Positions 16,795-26,141 of a DNA stretch of 45,751 nucleotides are shown here, one piece after another (the first letter of the stretch is position 1; each line of letters starts with the position of its first letter). This DNA is from Hyphomicrobiales bacterium (GTDB taxonomy: Bacteria > Pseudomonadota > Alphaproteobacteria > Rhizobiales > Rhizobiaceae). The position numbers and the translations under genes are program-made. Below the pieces are notes generated by a model. It was not told where the DNA came from. It saw nothing but the letters and a program-made list of their open reading frames with translations, and did no database searches. The stretch is taken from positions 1 to 45,751 of the forward strand of contig UBTA01000090.1 of the NCBI GenBank assembly GCA_900468065.1, read 5' to 3'.

Positions 16795-18822
16795 TCAGGC
16801 CATAGAACGGGCTTGGACATCCTCGATCTCTCCAAGGTAGGCGGGAATCGTAAACCGAAATAGCGCTCCACGTTCTGCGGCATTCGAAGCAGTGATTTCG
16901 CCACCGTGAGCCCTGACTATTGATTGGCAAATTGCAAGCCCAATACCGATACCATCGGACTTAGTTGTAAAGAACCCATCAAATATTTGGCCGATATGGT
17001 CCTCAGCGAGGCCTCCTCCGGAATCCTGGATTGAGAAAGCCACCCCATCGATTTCGTCGAAATAGGTCGAAATTGTAATATTTCGGGGACCTTCTTTCAT
17101 TGCTTGAAGGCTGTTGACGATGAGGTTCACGACAATTTGCTGTAGCTGAACCTTGTCACCAAGGACGATCGGCAGGTCTCTCTCCAGAGTGGCTTGGATG
17201 TTTACTGCATGGTCGTCGGTCTCGTGCCGGAGGAACAAGAGGCAATCGTTGACGATATCATTCAGGCTAATCTCTTCCCTGGTGGGCAGATGTTTACCTG
17301 CCATCTCCCTGATCCGCCCGATAATGTCATTCGCACGCTGCGAATTTTCAATCACTCGAGAAATTAGAAGACAGGCCTTTTCGATATTGGGCTCATCTCG
17401 CGACAAATAGCGTAAACTCGTCTGTGCGTTCATCAAAATCGCGGACAGCGGCTGCTTTATCTCATGCGCGATAGATGCGGTCAGCTCCCCCAATGTCGAA
17501 AGCCTTGCAGCGTGCGTGAAATCGGATTCCACCTGCCGAAGCTTCGCCTCGGCTTGTACCCTCGCGTTGATGTCGATCGCCATTATGATCGATGTATCAA
17601 GACGCTCGCCCGAAACAGGAAAAGTACACAGTAATAGGATGTCAATCAAACGGCCGTCTTTGGTGCGGACCTTGAGCTCTTCCACATAGTTCCGAATCCC
17701 GGCGAAATGCGCCAGCATGACGCGCCGGCCAGCAGCAGGTGATTCAGAAAAGAAATAGTCGACCGGACCAATTAGTTCAGAGCGGTCTTTGGCTCCAAAA
17801 AGTGCGACGGCCTCTTTGTTCGCGTCCGATGCGACGACGATTTCGCGCGCGACTTGGACGATCTCCGGATGTTCAAGCGAATATGCAGCCATATCGGTGA
17901 CCCCGCTCGATTTGAGTCGGTCAAAAACCCGGCTCATCGCTCTTATATCGACATGCCATACGGCGACAGGGAGAGATGAGAACATATTACGGTAACGTGC
18001 TTGACTCGCTTCAAGCTCCAAGACCGCTTTTGGCGCATTCTCATGCCCGCTGATGTATACGAAGACGATATCGGGGCATCTTGCCTCTGCCGAACGCCAG
18101 CCAGTCAATGTCAAATCAGTGAGCCGCCCTACACCTTCGAGCGTTCTGACCTCGGGTTCGCTGTCAGCTTTGCGTGCGATCGCCGTAAGAAGATTCACTA
18201 AGACGGAATGAATTTGCTCCGGCCAGAGACTTGTGATCGGCCGTGCTCCAACTCTTTGGTCGATATCGAGATTGAAAAGCCGTTTAGCCTCGACATTTAC
18301 ATCCATGATGGCCACGGCGGACAGCAGTTTATCTGTCCAATTTTGCTGCCACTCAAAACCCTCCCCGGTTTGGGTGTCAGCGCGAGGCTCGGAGACACGT
18401 AAAAGGGCCTCTGCCTGAGATATATTAAACTGCCAGCAAGCCGCTCTACCGGGGGGGCTTCTAGCTACGATCGGCGCATCGAAATGGGGAATAGTTTCAT
18501 CGACGGCGAGGGCGGAGTATTCTACGACATCAAGTGCATTGCCGTTGTCATCAAGACGTACAGTTATCCGAACATTCACGGCAATCTCAGTCCCCGACAA
18601 TGATCGACGATTAAGGGTTCCCGCCCATGTACCCGCGCGGACGAGTTGCGGCCATAGCGGAGCACTGAAGTGCCCCGAACCGATCAGACTTTTCAAAGAG
18701 CGCCCGACCATGGCCGTGCGAAGCCAGCCAAACAAAAGTTCAGAAGCCGGATTGCAGTATTTCACGGTGCCAGCGAGATCGTAGATGATGACGCCCTCGG
18801 TGGCAAAATCAGCTATCTCCAT
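16795..18822 (-). CDS. Soluble multi-PAS sensor histidine kinase, FixL-like core
   Basis: A 675-residue cytoplasmic kinase. The N-terminal PAS domain is at about 1-105 (ATEGVIIYDLAGTVKYCNPASELLFG), a middle region of uncertain fold at 120-265, and a variant PAS domain at about 275-420 that resembles the one in the kinase at 9348-10994. The HisKA domain has LGELTASIAHEIKQPL with phosphoacceptor His453, and the HATPase domain has NLIVNSLQAM, DSGGGLA and GIGIGLA. ATG at 18822 follows a near-perfect AAAAGGAGA; the longer open frame lacks one. The receiver proteins at 16339 and 19809 and the FixJ-type regulator at 19119 are all candidates for its partner. Confidence 0.9.
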   Translation of the reverse strand: MEIADFATEGVIIYDLAGTVKYCNPASELLFGWLRTAMVGRSLKSLIGSGHFSAPLWPQLVRAGTWAGTLNRRSLSGTEIAVNVRITVRLDDNGNALDVVEYSALAVDETIPHFDAPIVARSPPGRAACWQFNISQAEALLRVSEPRADTQTGEGFEWQQNWTDKLLSAVAIMDVNVEAKRLFNLDIDQRVGARPITSLWPEQIHSVLVNLLTAIARKADSEPEVRTLEGVGRLTDLTLTGWRSAEARCPDIVFVYISGHENAPKAVLELEASQARYRNMFSSLPVAVWHVDIRAMSRVFDRLKSSGVTDMAAYSLEHPEIVQVAREIVVASDANKEAVALFGAKDRSELIGPVDYFFSESPAAGRRVMLAHFAGIRNYVEELKVRTKDGRLIDILLLCTFPVSGERLDTSIIMAIDINARVQAEAKLRQVESDFTHAARLSTLGELTASIAHEIKQPLSAILMNAQTSLRYLSRDEPNIEKACLLISRVIENSQRANDIIGRIREMAGKHLPTREEISLNDIVNDCLLFLRHETDDHAVNIQATLERDLPIVLGDKVQLQQIVVNLIVNSLQAMKEGPRNITISTYFDEIDGVAFSIQDSGGGLAEDHIGQIFDGFFTTKSDGIGIGLAICQSIVRAHGGEITASNAAERGALFRFTIPAYLGEIEDVQARSMA

Positions 18823-18958
18823 CGTCGTCTCCTTTTGGAACCCGCGCATCGACAAGCATCTCGGTTGCATAGCCAAGGCGGTTAACCTCGGCTCGCATGA
18901 TGCCTTTTGGACGTTGTTGAGATTGCCGAAGAGCTTCAGCCTGGCCTCTTAACCCCTT

Positions 18959-18981
18959 GTCAAGCCCGCACCGTGCTTGAC
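18959..18981. promoter_or_regulatory. Inverted repeat upstream of the FixL-like kinase
   Basis: Perfect 7-base arms GTCAAGC and GCTTGAC around a 9-base spacer, about 140 bp upstream of the kinase ATG and 138 bp after the FixJ-type gene. It could be an operator for a response regulator or a weak terminator hairpin (no U-run). Confidence 0.3.
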
Positions 18982-19118
18982 TATTCGAACTGAAGAGATA
19001 GAGCCACAGGATAAGACAAAGCGCTATTGTACGAAGGTGTTGAGCGCGCCTATCATCAGATATTTGTGATCGAAATGGGCGTTAAAAATTACTCCCACTA
19101 CGGATAATTCGTTTTATT

Positions 19119-19805
19119 TCACCGCTTTGACTTCAGGGCACGGTCCATTCCGATGAGATCCGCCAACGAGTTCGCGTTCATCTTCCGCATGACCCTGCCC
19201 CGATGGGCCTTTACCGTGATCTCGCTAATGCCTAGCTCCGCCCCGACCTGCCTATTTATCATGCCCGAGATGACCAAAGCCATGACTTCCTGTTCACGTC
19301 GGCTGAGGGACGCGTATGAGCCTCGGAGGTCCTGCAACTCAACATCGGCACGAAGAGACTCCGAGCTACGCGAAATTGCTTCGCCGATGGCCGCTAAAAG
19401 AACATCGTCGCGAAATGGCTTGGTCAAGAACTCGAAAGCACCAGCCTTCATCGCCTGAACCGACATCGGCACATTACCGTAACCAGTGATAAATATGATT
19501 GGCATCTCAACTCGATCTGCGGCGACGAGCTTCTGAAGATCCAAACCATTTAGGTCTGGGAGATTTACATCAAGGATGAGACAGCTCGGAGTCCGGACGC
19601 GGGGATAAGCCAAGAACGACTGAGCGGACGAAAAAAGGATGGGATGCCAGCCTTCAATGCTGATGAGGTCCTCCAACGACTCCCGCACGGATATGTCGTC
19701 GTCAACAACGAAGACTATTGGCAGGCCATTGTTCATATGGGGAGACCCTGATTTATGTTCGACTTCATTAGGGTCATAACTGAATTGATCGTGCAATACG
19801 GACAT
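19119..19805 (-). CDS. FixJ/NarL-type response regulator
   Basis: A 228-residue two-domain regulator. The receiver has DDD at 35-37, Asp79 in CLILDVNLPDLNG, and Lys129 in FLTKPF. A LuxR-type helix-turn-helix at about 163-225 includes LSRREQEVMALVISGMINRQVGAELGIS (shown in part in FixJ as the recognition region) and TVKAHRGRVMRKM. The ATG at 19805 lies three bases past the stop of the upstream receiver gene, which suggests translational coupling. An internal ATG at 19736 (MNNGLP) would remove a 23-residue N-terminal extension and is a fair alternative. It is the likely output of the kinase encoded at 20234-25729. Confidence 0.92.
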   Translation of the reverse strand: MSVLHDQFSYDPNEVEHKSGSPHMNNGLPIVFVVDDDISVRESLEDLISIEGWHPILFSSAQSFLAYPRVRTPSCLILDVNLPDLNGLDLQKLVAADRVEMPIIFITGYGNVPMSVQAMKAGAFEFLTKPFRDDVLLAAIGEAISRSSESLRADVELQDLRGSYASLSRREQEVMALVISGMINRQVGAELGISEITVKAHRGRVMRKMNANSLADLIGMDRALKSKR

Positions 19806-19808
19806 CGG

Positions 19809-20180
19809 TCAGACAACTTTTAAAGCAGTATTGATAGCCTCAAGAAGCGCCGTAGCGCTGAACGGCTTAAATAGGCATTCGACGGCTCCCCGCTTTAGCA
19901 TCAGTGGCCGGACAATTTCATCGCCATGGGCCGTGATGAATATGACGGGAATATCACAACCCCGGCGCTTCAGCTCCTGATGGAGGTCTGGGCCAGACAT
20001 TCCTAATAAGGCAATGTCAAGTATCAGGCACTCAGTAAGTTCCAACCATTCTGACGCGAGAAAGGCTTCAGCGGAGGAGAAAACCTGCACTGAAAAACCA
20101 AATTCATTGAGCAGTTCGGGCAACGACTCACGCACCGACTGGTCATCGTCGACGATTGAAATAAGAGAACGCTTCTTCAT
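19809..20180 (-). CDS. Receiver-only response regulator
   Basis: A 123-residue receiver domain: acidic residues at 11-13, Asp55 in CLILDIALLG, Lys105 in CLFKPFSA. It has no output domain. It sits between the giant hybrid kinase (53 bp upstream) and the FixJ-type regulator (3 bp downstream) on the same strand, so the three are almost surely one operon. A lone receiver in such a place can compete for phosphoryl groups or relay them. ATG at 20180 begins MKKRSLISIVDDD. Confidence 0.9.
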   Translation of the reverse strand: MKKRSLISIVDDDQSVRESLPELLNEFGFSVQVFSSAEAFLASEWLELTECLILDIALLGMSGPDLHQELKRRGCDIPVIFITAHGDEIVRPLMLKRGAVECLFKPFSATALLEAINTALKVV

Positions 20181-20233
20181 AGTAATGCCTTGTTATTGTC
20201 CGGTATGCGTCGCAGACTTGCATCGCCTCGGGC

Positions 20234-23200
20234 TTAGGGTGTGATCAGGGAGGAACCGGCGTCTGCGCGGGGAATTGAAAACGAGAAGGTTGCGCCAGGG
20301 CCATCGTTTGACGTTGCCCAAAGGCGGCCGCGATGACTTTCTATGATAAAACGACTCACAGACAGGCCCATTCCCATGCCCTCATCCTTCGTTGTGTAGA
20401 AAGCTTCGAAAAGCTTTTCCGAAAAATCTGGTGGAATGCCGACACCCACGTCTTGCACCACGAGGAGTACATTCTCCGCTTCGTCCAGTTCTGTCCTGAT
20501 GATCAGTTTTCTTGGCCGATCCTCTATCTGGTTCATCGCATCCGATGCGTTGAGCAGAAGGTTCAGGATCACCTGTTGAAGCTGTACGCGGTCACCCGTC
20601 ACAAATGGCAAATCTCCAGCGAGCTCAGATTGGAGCGATACTTTGCTTCTCTGAAGCTCGCTTGAAGACAGCGCAATAACCTCTCTCGCAGCGTCATTCA
20701 GGTCCACGGACTCAGTCGTGGTCCCCTTCTTTCCGAACAGTGCGCGCAAGCGCTTTATGACGTCTGCAGCACGATGACCGTCTCGAATTGAACGTTCAGC
20801 CGTCCTTCGCGCTCCTTCTAAGTTTGGGGGGTCGGCCGCCAGCATTCTCAGGCAGGTACTCGCGTTTGTAACGATACCCAAAAGGGGCTGATTGACCTCG
20901 TGCGCGATCGACGCCGTTAAAACGCCCAGCGTCGTAATTCTCGTCACATGGGCCAGCTCCGATCTAGCTCTCCCAAGCGCCTCTTCGGCATGATATCGAG
21001 GGGTGACATCCTGTATAGCACCCGTGTAGACGACATTGTCGTCCTTATCGCGAGTTCCATGGGCGACAAGATGAAGGTACTTTACTGACTGGTCCGGCAT
21101 CTGGGCCCGGTACAGATAGTCCAAGTCCGTGGCCGGGCCGCGCGCAATGTCGACCATTTCTTGGATGAGAGGAAGGTCCTCCTCATGGATTCTGCTGGCA
21201 ATAGTCTGAATCGTTACGGGCAGATTGGGGTCAAGCTCGTACGTGCGATACATTTGCTCGGAGAACTCTACAATGTCCGATTCCACACGCCAGTAGAAGC
21301 TTCCTGTCGAACTTAAATGCTGCGCTTCTCTGAGCCATCCTTCACTTCGTCTCAAATCAGAGTAGAGGCGCGCGTTCTCCAGCCATATCGCCGCCTGCGA
21401 GGCCAGAAATTCAAGGACCGCGACCTTGTCAGCTGTGAATGCACGAGAGGTCAGGTTGTTCTCAAGGTACAATGCTCCGATAACCTTTGCCTCTTTGAAG
21501 ATTGGAAGGCACAGGACCGAGCGCGGCTGGTTGCCGCGAACGTACGGATCATCGAAATCAAGTCCCTCCACACCAGCATCGTCCAAGATCAATCGTTCAC
21601 CAGTCCGCAACACATACTGAAGAGCCGTTATGGGAAGATCGAATGGGGTGATCGCAGACCGACCTACGACGACTTCAACCTTTCCTCTCCCAGTCTTTGC
21701 CTTGGCCTCAATGTATGCAGTGTCGTGCTGGAGCAGCGCCAGAGCGCCTCGTTCTGCACCGGCATGTTCCACCGCCAGGCGCATGAGCTTCTCAAGCAAG
21801 CTAGGCAACATCATCTCGCTCGAAAGCGTTTGTGACGCTTTGTCGACCGCCTCGACATCGAGCTGAGCGACTGGAGTGTCGATCGTGCCCGCCGAAGCCA
21901 GCGCTTTCGCCCTGTTTCGGAGTAGCGGATACCTCAGGTCAATCTGTTTGACTTTACCTATGCCTCCCCAACGCTCGAAGCAGTCACTCGCGTTTCGCAG
22001 ATAAGTTTCTGCTACGGTGCCTAAGTTCAACCCCGCATAATAGTGCCCGGCAATCTCGTTGGCCAACCCCTCGATATGTAAGAAGCCATATCGGCGAGCC
22101 GAACGAACAGCTTCCTCATATAGAATTTGGGCGTCGATACCCCGACCTTCGAGCCTGGCCAGTTCAGCACCCACCAAGGCTTTGCGATTTTCGAAGTTTT
22201 CCGGGCAGTTCCCGGCCCAAACGCAAATGCGTTCATAATGCTTCGACAAGTCCCGCAGGTAGTCCAACTTTGGTTGACCAGTGGCATATTCGCTGGCTGC
22301 TGCAAAAGAAAGAGCGGCGTAAAAATCGTAGTCTGCCAACTCAATCGACGATCGCATAGCCCAACGGATGTTTTCTACGTGGCGCGCTGCCTCAAGAGCC
22401 CCCTCAAAATCTGTAGCAAAGTACCTCTCCTGCAGCCGGAATACCCAATGGTAACAGACCATCATCGCCAATCCGGGGTTTCCGTCGACGTTCTGAGTTG
22501 CCCATTCATCGTCGGCGGACGAAGCTACTCCGCCCAACCCCCGAAGCCCTTTAACGAGATCGAGTTGTCCTATGAACCTCTCGGGCGGCATTCCAAGCTG
22601 GACATTGCCCGCAAAGCTCAATGCCCGTTCGACTTCCCGCTGGACCTGACCAAGCGGCAGACCAGCGAAAATTAAATGGGTCATCAAGTTTCGAGTATTG
22701 TATGCGGCGAAGGCCATATCGCCCATTGAAGTTCCGATTACGAAAGCTTGATTCATCATCGGCCGGCAAAGCGGAATATGCGTCATCCAAGGCATCGTAA
22801 ATGCAGCAAAGCACGAATAAACGCGAGCTTTGTAGCGGCTAGCACCATGCCGCTCGACGAGTTGACAAGCCAGTTGACCTAAGCCAAAAGCCGTTCTGTA
22901 ATCGGAAAAATGCGAGCCCAGAGCCATATTCAAAGCCGAGTACGCAACGCTGGAGCTCTCGCAATTTCCGTGCTCTAAGCTAATGTTTGTCATTCTTAGA
23001 AGCACTAGCTCTAGCAAGTACCTGTCTACAGCGTAGGCCGCGGGAAACAACTCGGTCAGCACTGACATTATTGACAGATATCGTGGGTCCGTCATAACGG
23101 GCCAGTCAATGAGACCTTCGATTGGCGAGCGTGTTAGCCTTAGGCGCATTTCTAAGTATTCTTGCCGGACTTCCTGTTCAGTGGGACGGGTCGCCCAGTC

Positions 23201-25729
23201 GATTCCCACCTTCGCCAGATATGCGAGCGCTACTTCGACGGCTCGCTCGTTTCGGCCCGTCGTGAAGTAGAGCAGCACTGACAAACAAACCACGCTTGCC
23301 TCGTCCGTTAGGTCGACCACGTGTTCCAAAAGACCGGAAAGGCGCCCCTCAGCCGCCCCGAGTTCACCGTTGACGATTTCACACTCCGCCCATTCCAGCT
23401 CTAGTTTAAGGGTGAGTTCGTACCGAGACTGCCAGCCCGTCTCACCGAGCAGCGTGCGGCCGGCGGCAAAATATACTTCAGCTGACGCGTACGCACCGGA
23501 AGCTTTGGCGCGTCTACCTGCCGACAGGTTGAGTGTCGCAACCAATTCTCGATCGGAACTAGTTTCAATCGCCGAAGAGCCTCTATTGAATTGATTAGCA
23601 GCATCGAAAATTTCCTCGTCAAGCTCGATCGGCGACGCTACGGATAGAAGCATTTTACCGATTGCTAGATGGGTGGCGGCTCGCTGGTGGGACGGAATCA
23701 GCGAATAGCTTGCCTCCTGCATGCGATCATGGACGAAGGCGATGATCGCATCCGACTGAATGATTATGCCTGCTTCGACGGCCGAACGTAATCTTCTTTC
23801 AAGTGATTCCTTCGTGCAGCCCATCACCAGGCCTAGTACTTCGATATTGGCCGCACTCCCCAAGCAAGCGAGCTGGCCGAGAGTCTCTTGTGTATCGGCG
23901 GATAGACGGTTCATCTTTACCGACATCAGGTCCGCCAGATTGTCAGTTATACCTTTCGTCCTGATGCGGCCAATGTCCCAAACCCATGTGGTGGTCTCGG
24001 GATGGAATGTGATCATTCCATCTTCGGATAGTTGTGTGATGAATTGGATCGCGAAAAAGGGGTTCCCGGCGGTTTTCTCACACACCAGCTCTGCGAGCTG
24101 CTGTGTCCGCTGTATGTTTGTATTCAAGGCTTCCGCGCAAAGCTGCGCAATGTGTTGCGGCTGAAGCGGACCTAAAGTGATTTCAGAAACTCGGCTCGGG
24201 GAAGCTCGAATTGTAGCCATCGTCTGGTGAAATGGATGGCTAGGACCGATTTCGTTGTCTCGATAAGCCGCAATCACCATCAAGTGGCGCGTTTCGGGAT
24301 CGGATAGTACGATTTCCAGAAGCTCGAGCGTTCCCGCGTCCAGCCACTGCAAATCATCAATAAACAGTATCAGAGGATGCTCAGCATTGGCGAACACCGA
24401 CATCAGACTCCGAAATACCAGCTGAAAGCGCGACTGCGCACTCTGCGGATCCACCTCGGGACTTGGAGCTTGCTCACCGATAATGAGCACAAGCTCCGGA
24501 ATGAGATTGACCATCAGCTGGCCATTGGGACCCAAAGCCTTGAGAAGCTCATCGCGCCAAACTGCAAGCTCAGGATCACTTTTCCCGAGGAGTTGGCGGA
24601 CGAGACTCTGGAACGCCTGTGCAAGTGTAGCGTAAGGGATATCGCGCTTGTACTGGTCGAACTTTCCGCTTGCGAACATTGCGGACGACGGAAGCAGTAC
24701 TTTGTGTAGTTCGTTGACAATAGACGATTTGCCGATTCCGGAATATCCAGAGACAACAACCATTTCAGCGCCGCCCTCGGCTAGCGCTCTCTGCGCCGCC
24801 GAAAACAGCACGTTGATTTCCTCGTCGCGTCCGTAGAGCTTTTCCGGAATGGTCAGTCGATCCGAAACGTCTTGTTCTCCGGGACGGAAAAAGCCGAGCT
24901 CAGGCGGCCGATCCGATGTCTCCAGACATCGGCGAAGATCGCTCTCGACTCCCTTGGCCGTTTGATACCGATCTTCGGGATTCTTAGCGAGAAGCTTCAA
25001 AATAATCGCGTTAATAGAGGCAGGCAGAGTTGGTACCCGCTCAATGGGGGGAACAGGCTTGCGGGCGATATGGCAATGAACCCACTCCATCGGATTTTCT
25101 GCACTGAACGGCAACTCGCCAGTGAACAACTCATAAAGAGTGACGCCCAACGAATACAGATCGCTTCTCGTGTCGATCGAGCGGTTCATTCGACCCGTCT
25201 GTTCCGGTGCCATGTATGCAAAGGTTCCGGCGATAACCTCCGGTGGGCCTGGAATTTGTCGCTCGCTACGCACCCTGGAAGCGATGCCAAAGCCCGTCAG
25301 GCGGACCTGTCCCTCATTGCCCACGAAGAGGTTTGATGGCTTGATATCCTTATGGATGAACCCTGCTCGATGCATAAGACCAATCGATGCAGCCAAACTG
25401 CTCGCGATCTCGATGACTTTTGCTCGGTCCAGACGGCCGCCGTTCTTTGAGACGATAAGGTCGAGGGGGACTAATCCTTGGTCGTCGAACACAAGCATGT
25501 CCCTACCTTCATGGTGGGTCAGGCTCAGCGGACGGACGGACCATTCAGGATCGAGCTCACTGGCCAACCCGAACTCATGGGACAGCCTCTTAGAAGCACT
25601 TAAAGGTGTGCGTTGTCCTGCGATCGCTAGAGTTAACACAGGCGGCTTGCCGGTCGCATAGCCCCTGAACATCGTAAATTCCGAGCCTTGGCGCAGAACC
25701 TCCAACTGATAACCAAATTTCTCTTGCAT
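20234..25729 (-). CDS. Giant hybrid: Ser/Thr-kinase-like, AAA ATPase, GAF, PAS, histidine kinase
   Basis: The 1831-residue protein has in order: a Ser/Thr-kinase-like domain (about 5-270), a STAND/AAA ATPase domain with Walker A GYSGIGKSS (328-336) and Walker B LILFIDD (453-459), a long helical repeat region (about 600-1280), a GAF domain (about 1300-1460), a PAS domain (about 1475-1590), and a HisKA/HATPase core with IAHEVNQPL (His1610), DVGVGIPP and GMGMGLS. In the kinase-like domain HKDIKPSN (126-133) is present, but the metal-binding DFG reads GFG (146-148) and no VAIK lysine is evident, so it may be a pseudokinase. ATG 25729 follows GGAAGG; the frame also opens at a TTG 24 bases earlier. 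It heads an operon with two response regulators. The family is known in Rhizobiales; its signals are not. Confidence 0.93.
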   Translation of the reverse strand: MQEKFGYQLEVLRQGSEFTMFRGYATGKPPVLTLAIAGQRTPLSASKRLSHEFGLASELDPEWSVRPLSLTHHEGRDMLVFDDQGLVPLDLIVSKNGGRLDRAKVIEIASSLAASIGLMHRAGFIHKDIKPSNLFVGNEGQVRLTGFGIASRVRSERQIPGPPEVIAGTFAYMAPEQTGRMNRSIDTRSDLYSLGVTLYELFTGELPFSAENPMEWVHCHIARKPVPPIERVPTLPASINAIILKLLAKNPEDRYQTAKGVESDLRRCLETSDRPPELGFFRPGEQDVSDRLTIPEKLYGRDEEINVLFSAAQRALAEGGAEMVVVSGYSGIGKSSIVNELHKVLLPSSAMFASGKFDQYKRDIPYATLAQAFQSLVRQLLGKSDPELAVWRDELLKALGPNGQLMVNLIPELVLIIGEQAPSPEVDPQSAQSRFQLVFRSLMSVFANAEHPLILFIDDLQWLDAGTLELLEIVLSDPETRHLMVIAAYRDNEIGPSHPFHQTMATIRASPSRVSEITLGPLQPQHIAQLCAEALNTNIQRTQQLAELVCEKTAGNPFFAIQFITQLSEDGMITFHPETTTWVWDIGRIRTKGITDNLADLMSVKMNRLSADTQETLGQLACLGSAANIEVLGLVMGCTKESLERRLRSAVEAGIIIQSDAIIAFVHDRMQEASYSLIPSHQRAATHLAIGKMLLSVASPIELDEEIFDAANQFNRGSSAIETSSDRELVATLNLSAGRRAKASGAYASAEVYFAAGRTLLGETGWQSRYELTLKLELEWAECEIVNGELGAAEGRLSGLLEHVVDLTDEASVVCLSVLLYFTTGRNERAVEVALAYLAKVGIDWATRPTEQEVRQEYLEMRLRLTRSPIEGLIDWPVMTDPRYLSIMSVLTELFPAAYAVDRYLLELVLLRMTNISLEHGNCESSSVAYSALNMALGSHFSDYRTAFGLGQLACQLVERHGASRYKARVYSCFAAFTMPWMTHIPLCRPMMNQAFVIGTSMGDMAFAAYNTRNLMTHLIFAGLPLGQVQREVERALSFAGNVQLGMPPERFIGQLDLVKGLRGLGGVASSADDEWATQNVDGNPGLAMMVCYHWVFRLQERYFATDFEGALEAARHVENIRWAMRSSIELADYDFYAALSFAAASEYATGQPKLDYLRDLSKHYERICVWAGNCPENFENRKALVGAELARLEGRGIDAQILYEEAVRSARRYGFLHIEGLANEIAGHYYAGLNLGTVAETYLRNASDCFERWGGIGKVKQIDLRYPLLRNRAKALASAGTIDTPVAQLDVEAVDKASQTLSSEMMLPSLLEKLMRLAVEHAGAERGALALLQHDTAYIEAKAKTGRGKVEVVVGRSAITPFDLPITALQYVLRTGERLILDDAGVEGLDFDDPYVRGNQPRSVLCLPIFKEAKVIGALYLENNLTSRAFTADKVAVLEFLASQAAIWLENARLYSDLRRSEGWLREAQHLSSTGSFYWRVESDIVEFSEQMYRTYELDPNLPVTIQTIASRIHEEDLPLIQEMVDIARGPATDLDYLYRAQMPDQSVKYLHLVAHGTRDKDDNVVYTGAIQDVTPRYHAEEALGRARSELAHVTRITTLGVLTASIAHEVNQPLLGIVTNASTCLRMLAADPPNLEGARRTAERSIRDGHRAADVIKRLRALFGKKGTTTESVDLNDAAREVIALSSSELQRSKVSLQSELAGDLPFVTGDRVQLQQVILNLLLNASDAMNQIEDRPRKLIIRTELDEAENVLLVVQDVGVGIPPDFSEKLFEAFYTTKDEGMGMGLSVSRFIIESHRGRLWATSNDGPGATFSFSIPRADAGSSLITP

Positions 25730-26141
25730 TCGTAACCTTCCCAGTAGGCTCAATGCCGCAACGCCAGCGGCGGCGCACTGCCAGTTCAGTTCAGGTCCTC
25801 AAACAAGCCATAAAGCTGCTTGTCGCGCTATTTTATTTCCGTGATGAACGACTGAGCGACCGCAAATCCAAAACTTGGAGTTCGGCCGAGCATCAGTGCA
25901 ATTTTTAGCCCCCGCCGACATAGTAGATGCAACCCATCCCAACGTCGATGATACTTAGGTGTCGACTCCTGCATTTTGTTGAAGATTGCTCTCAATAAAG
26001 CTGGAGATTGGGCCAGCCGAGCGCAACCCGACTCGGAAGAACTTGTCCGCCCACCCTCGTTTGGAGAGCATCTCCGACGCCATTGCCGTCACAAAGCCCT
26101 TCGAACATGGAGGCTTTGGCAATCTCGCTCTGGCCTGCCCG
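25730..26141. other. Intergenic region, no gene supported
   Basis: About 410 bases between the hybrid-kinase start and the end of the CocE-type gene, both on the minus strand. It should hold the promoter of the kinase operon. Plus-strand open frames here run on into the antisense of the hydrolase and have no recognised product. Confidence 0.4.
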
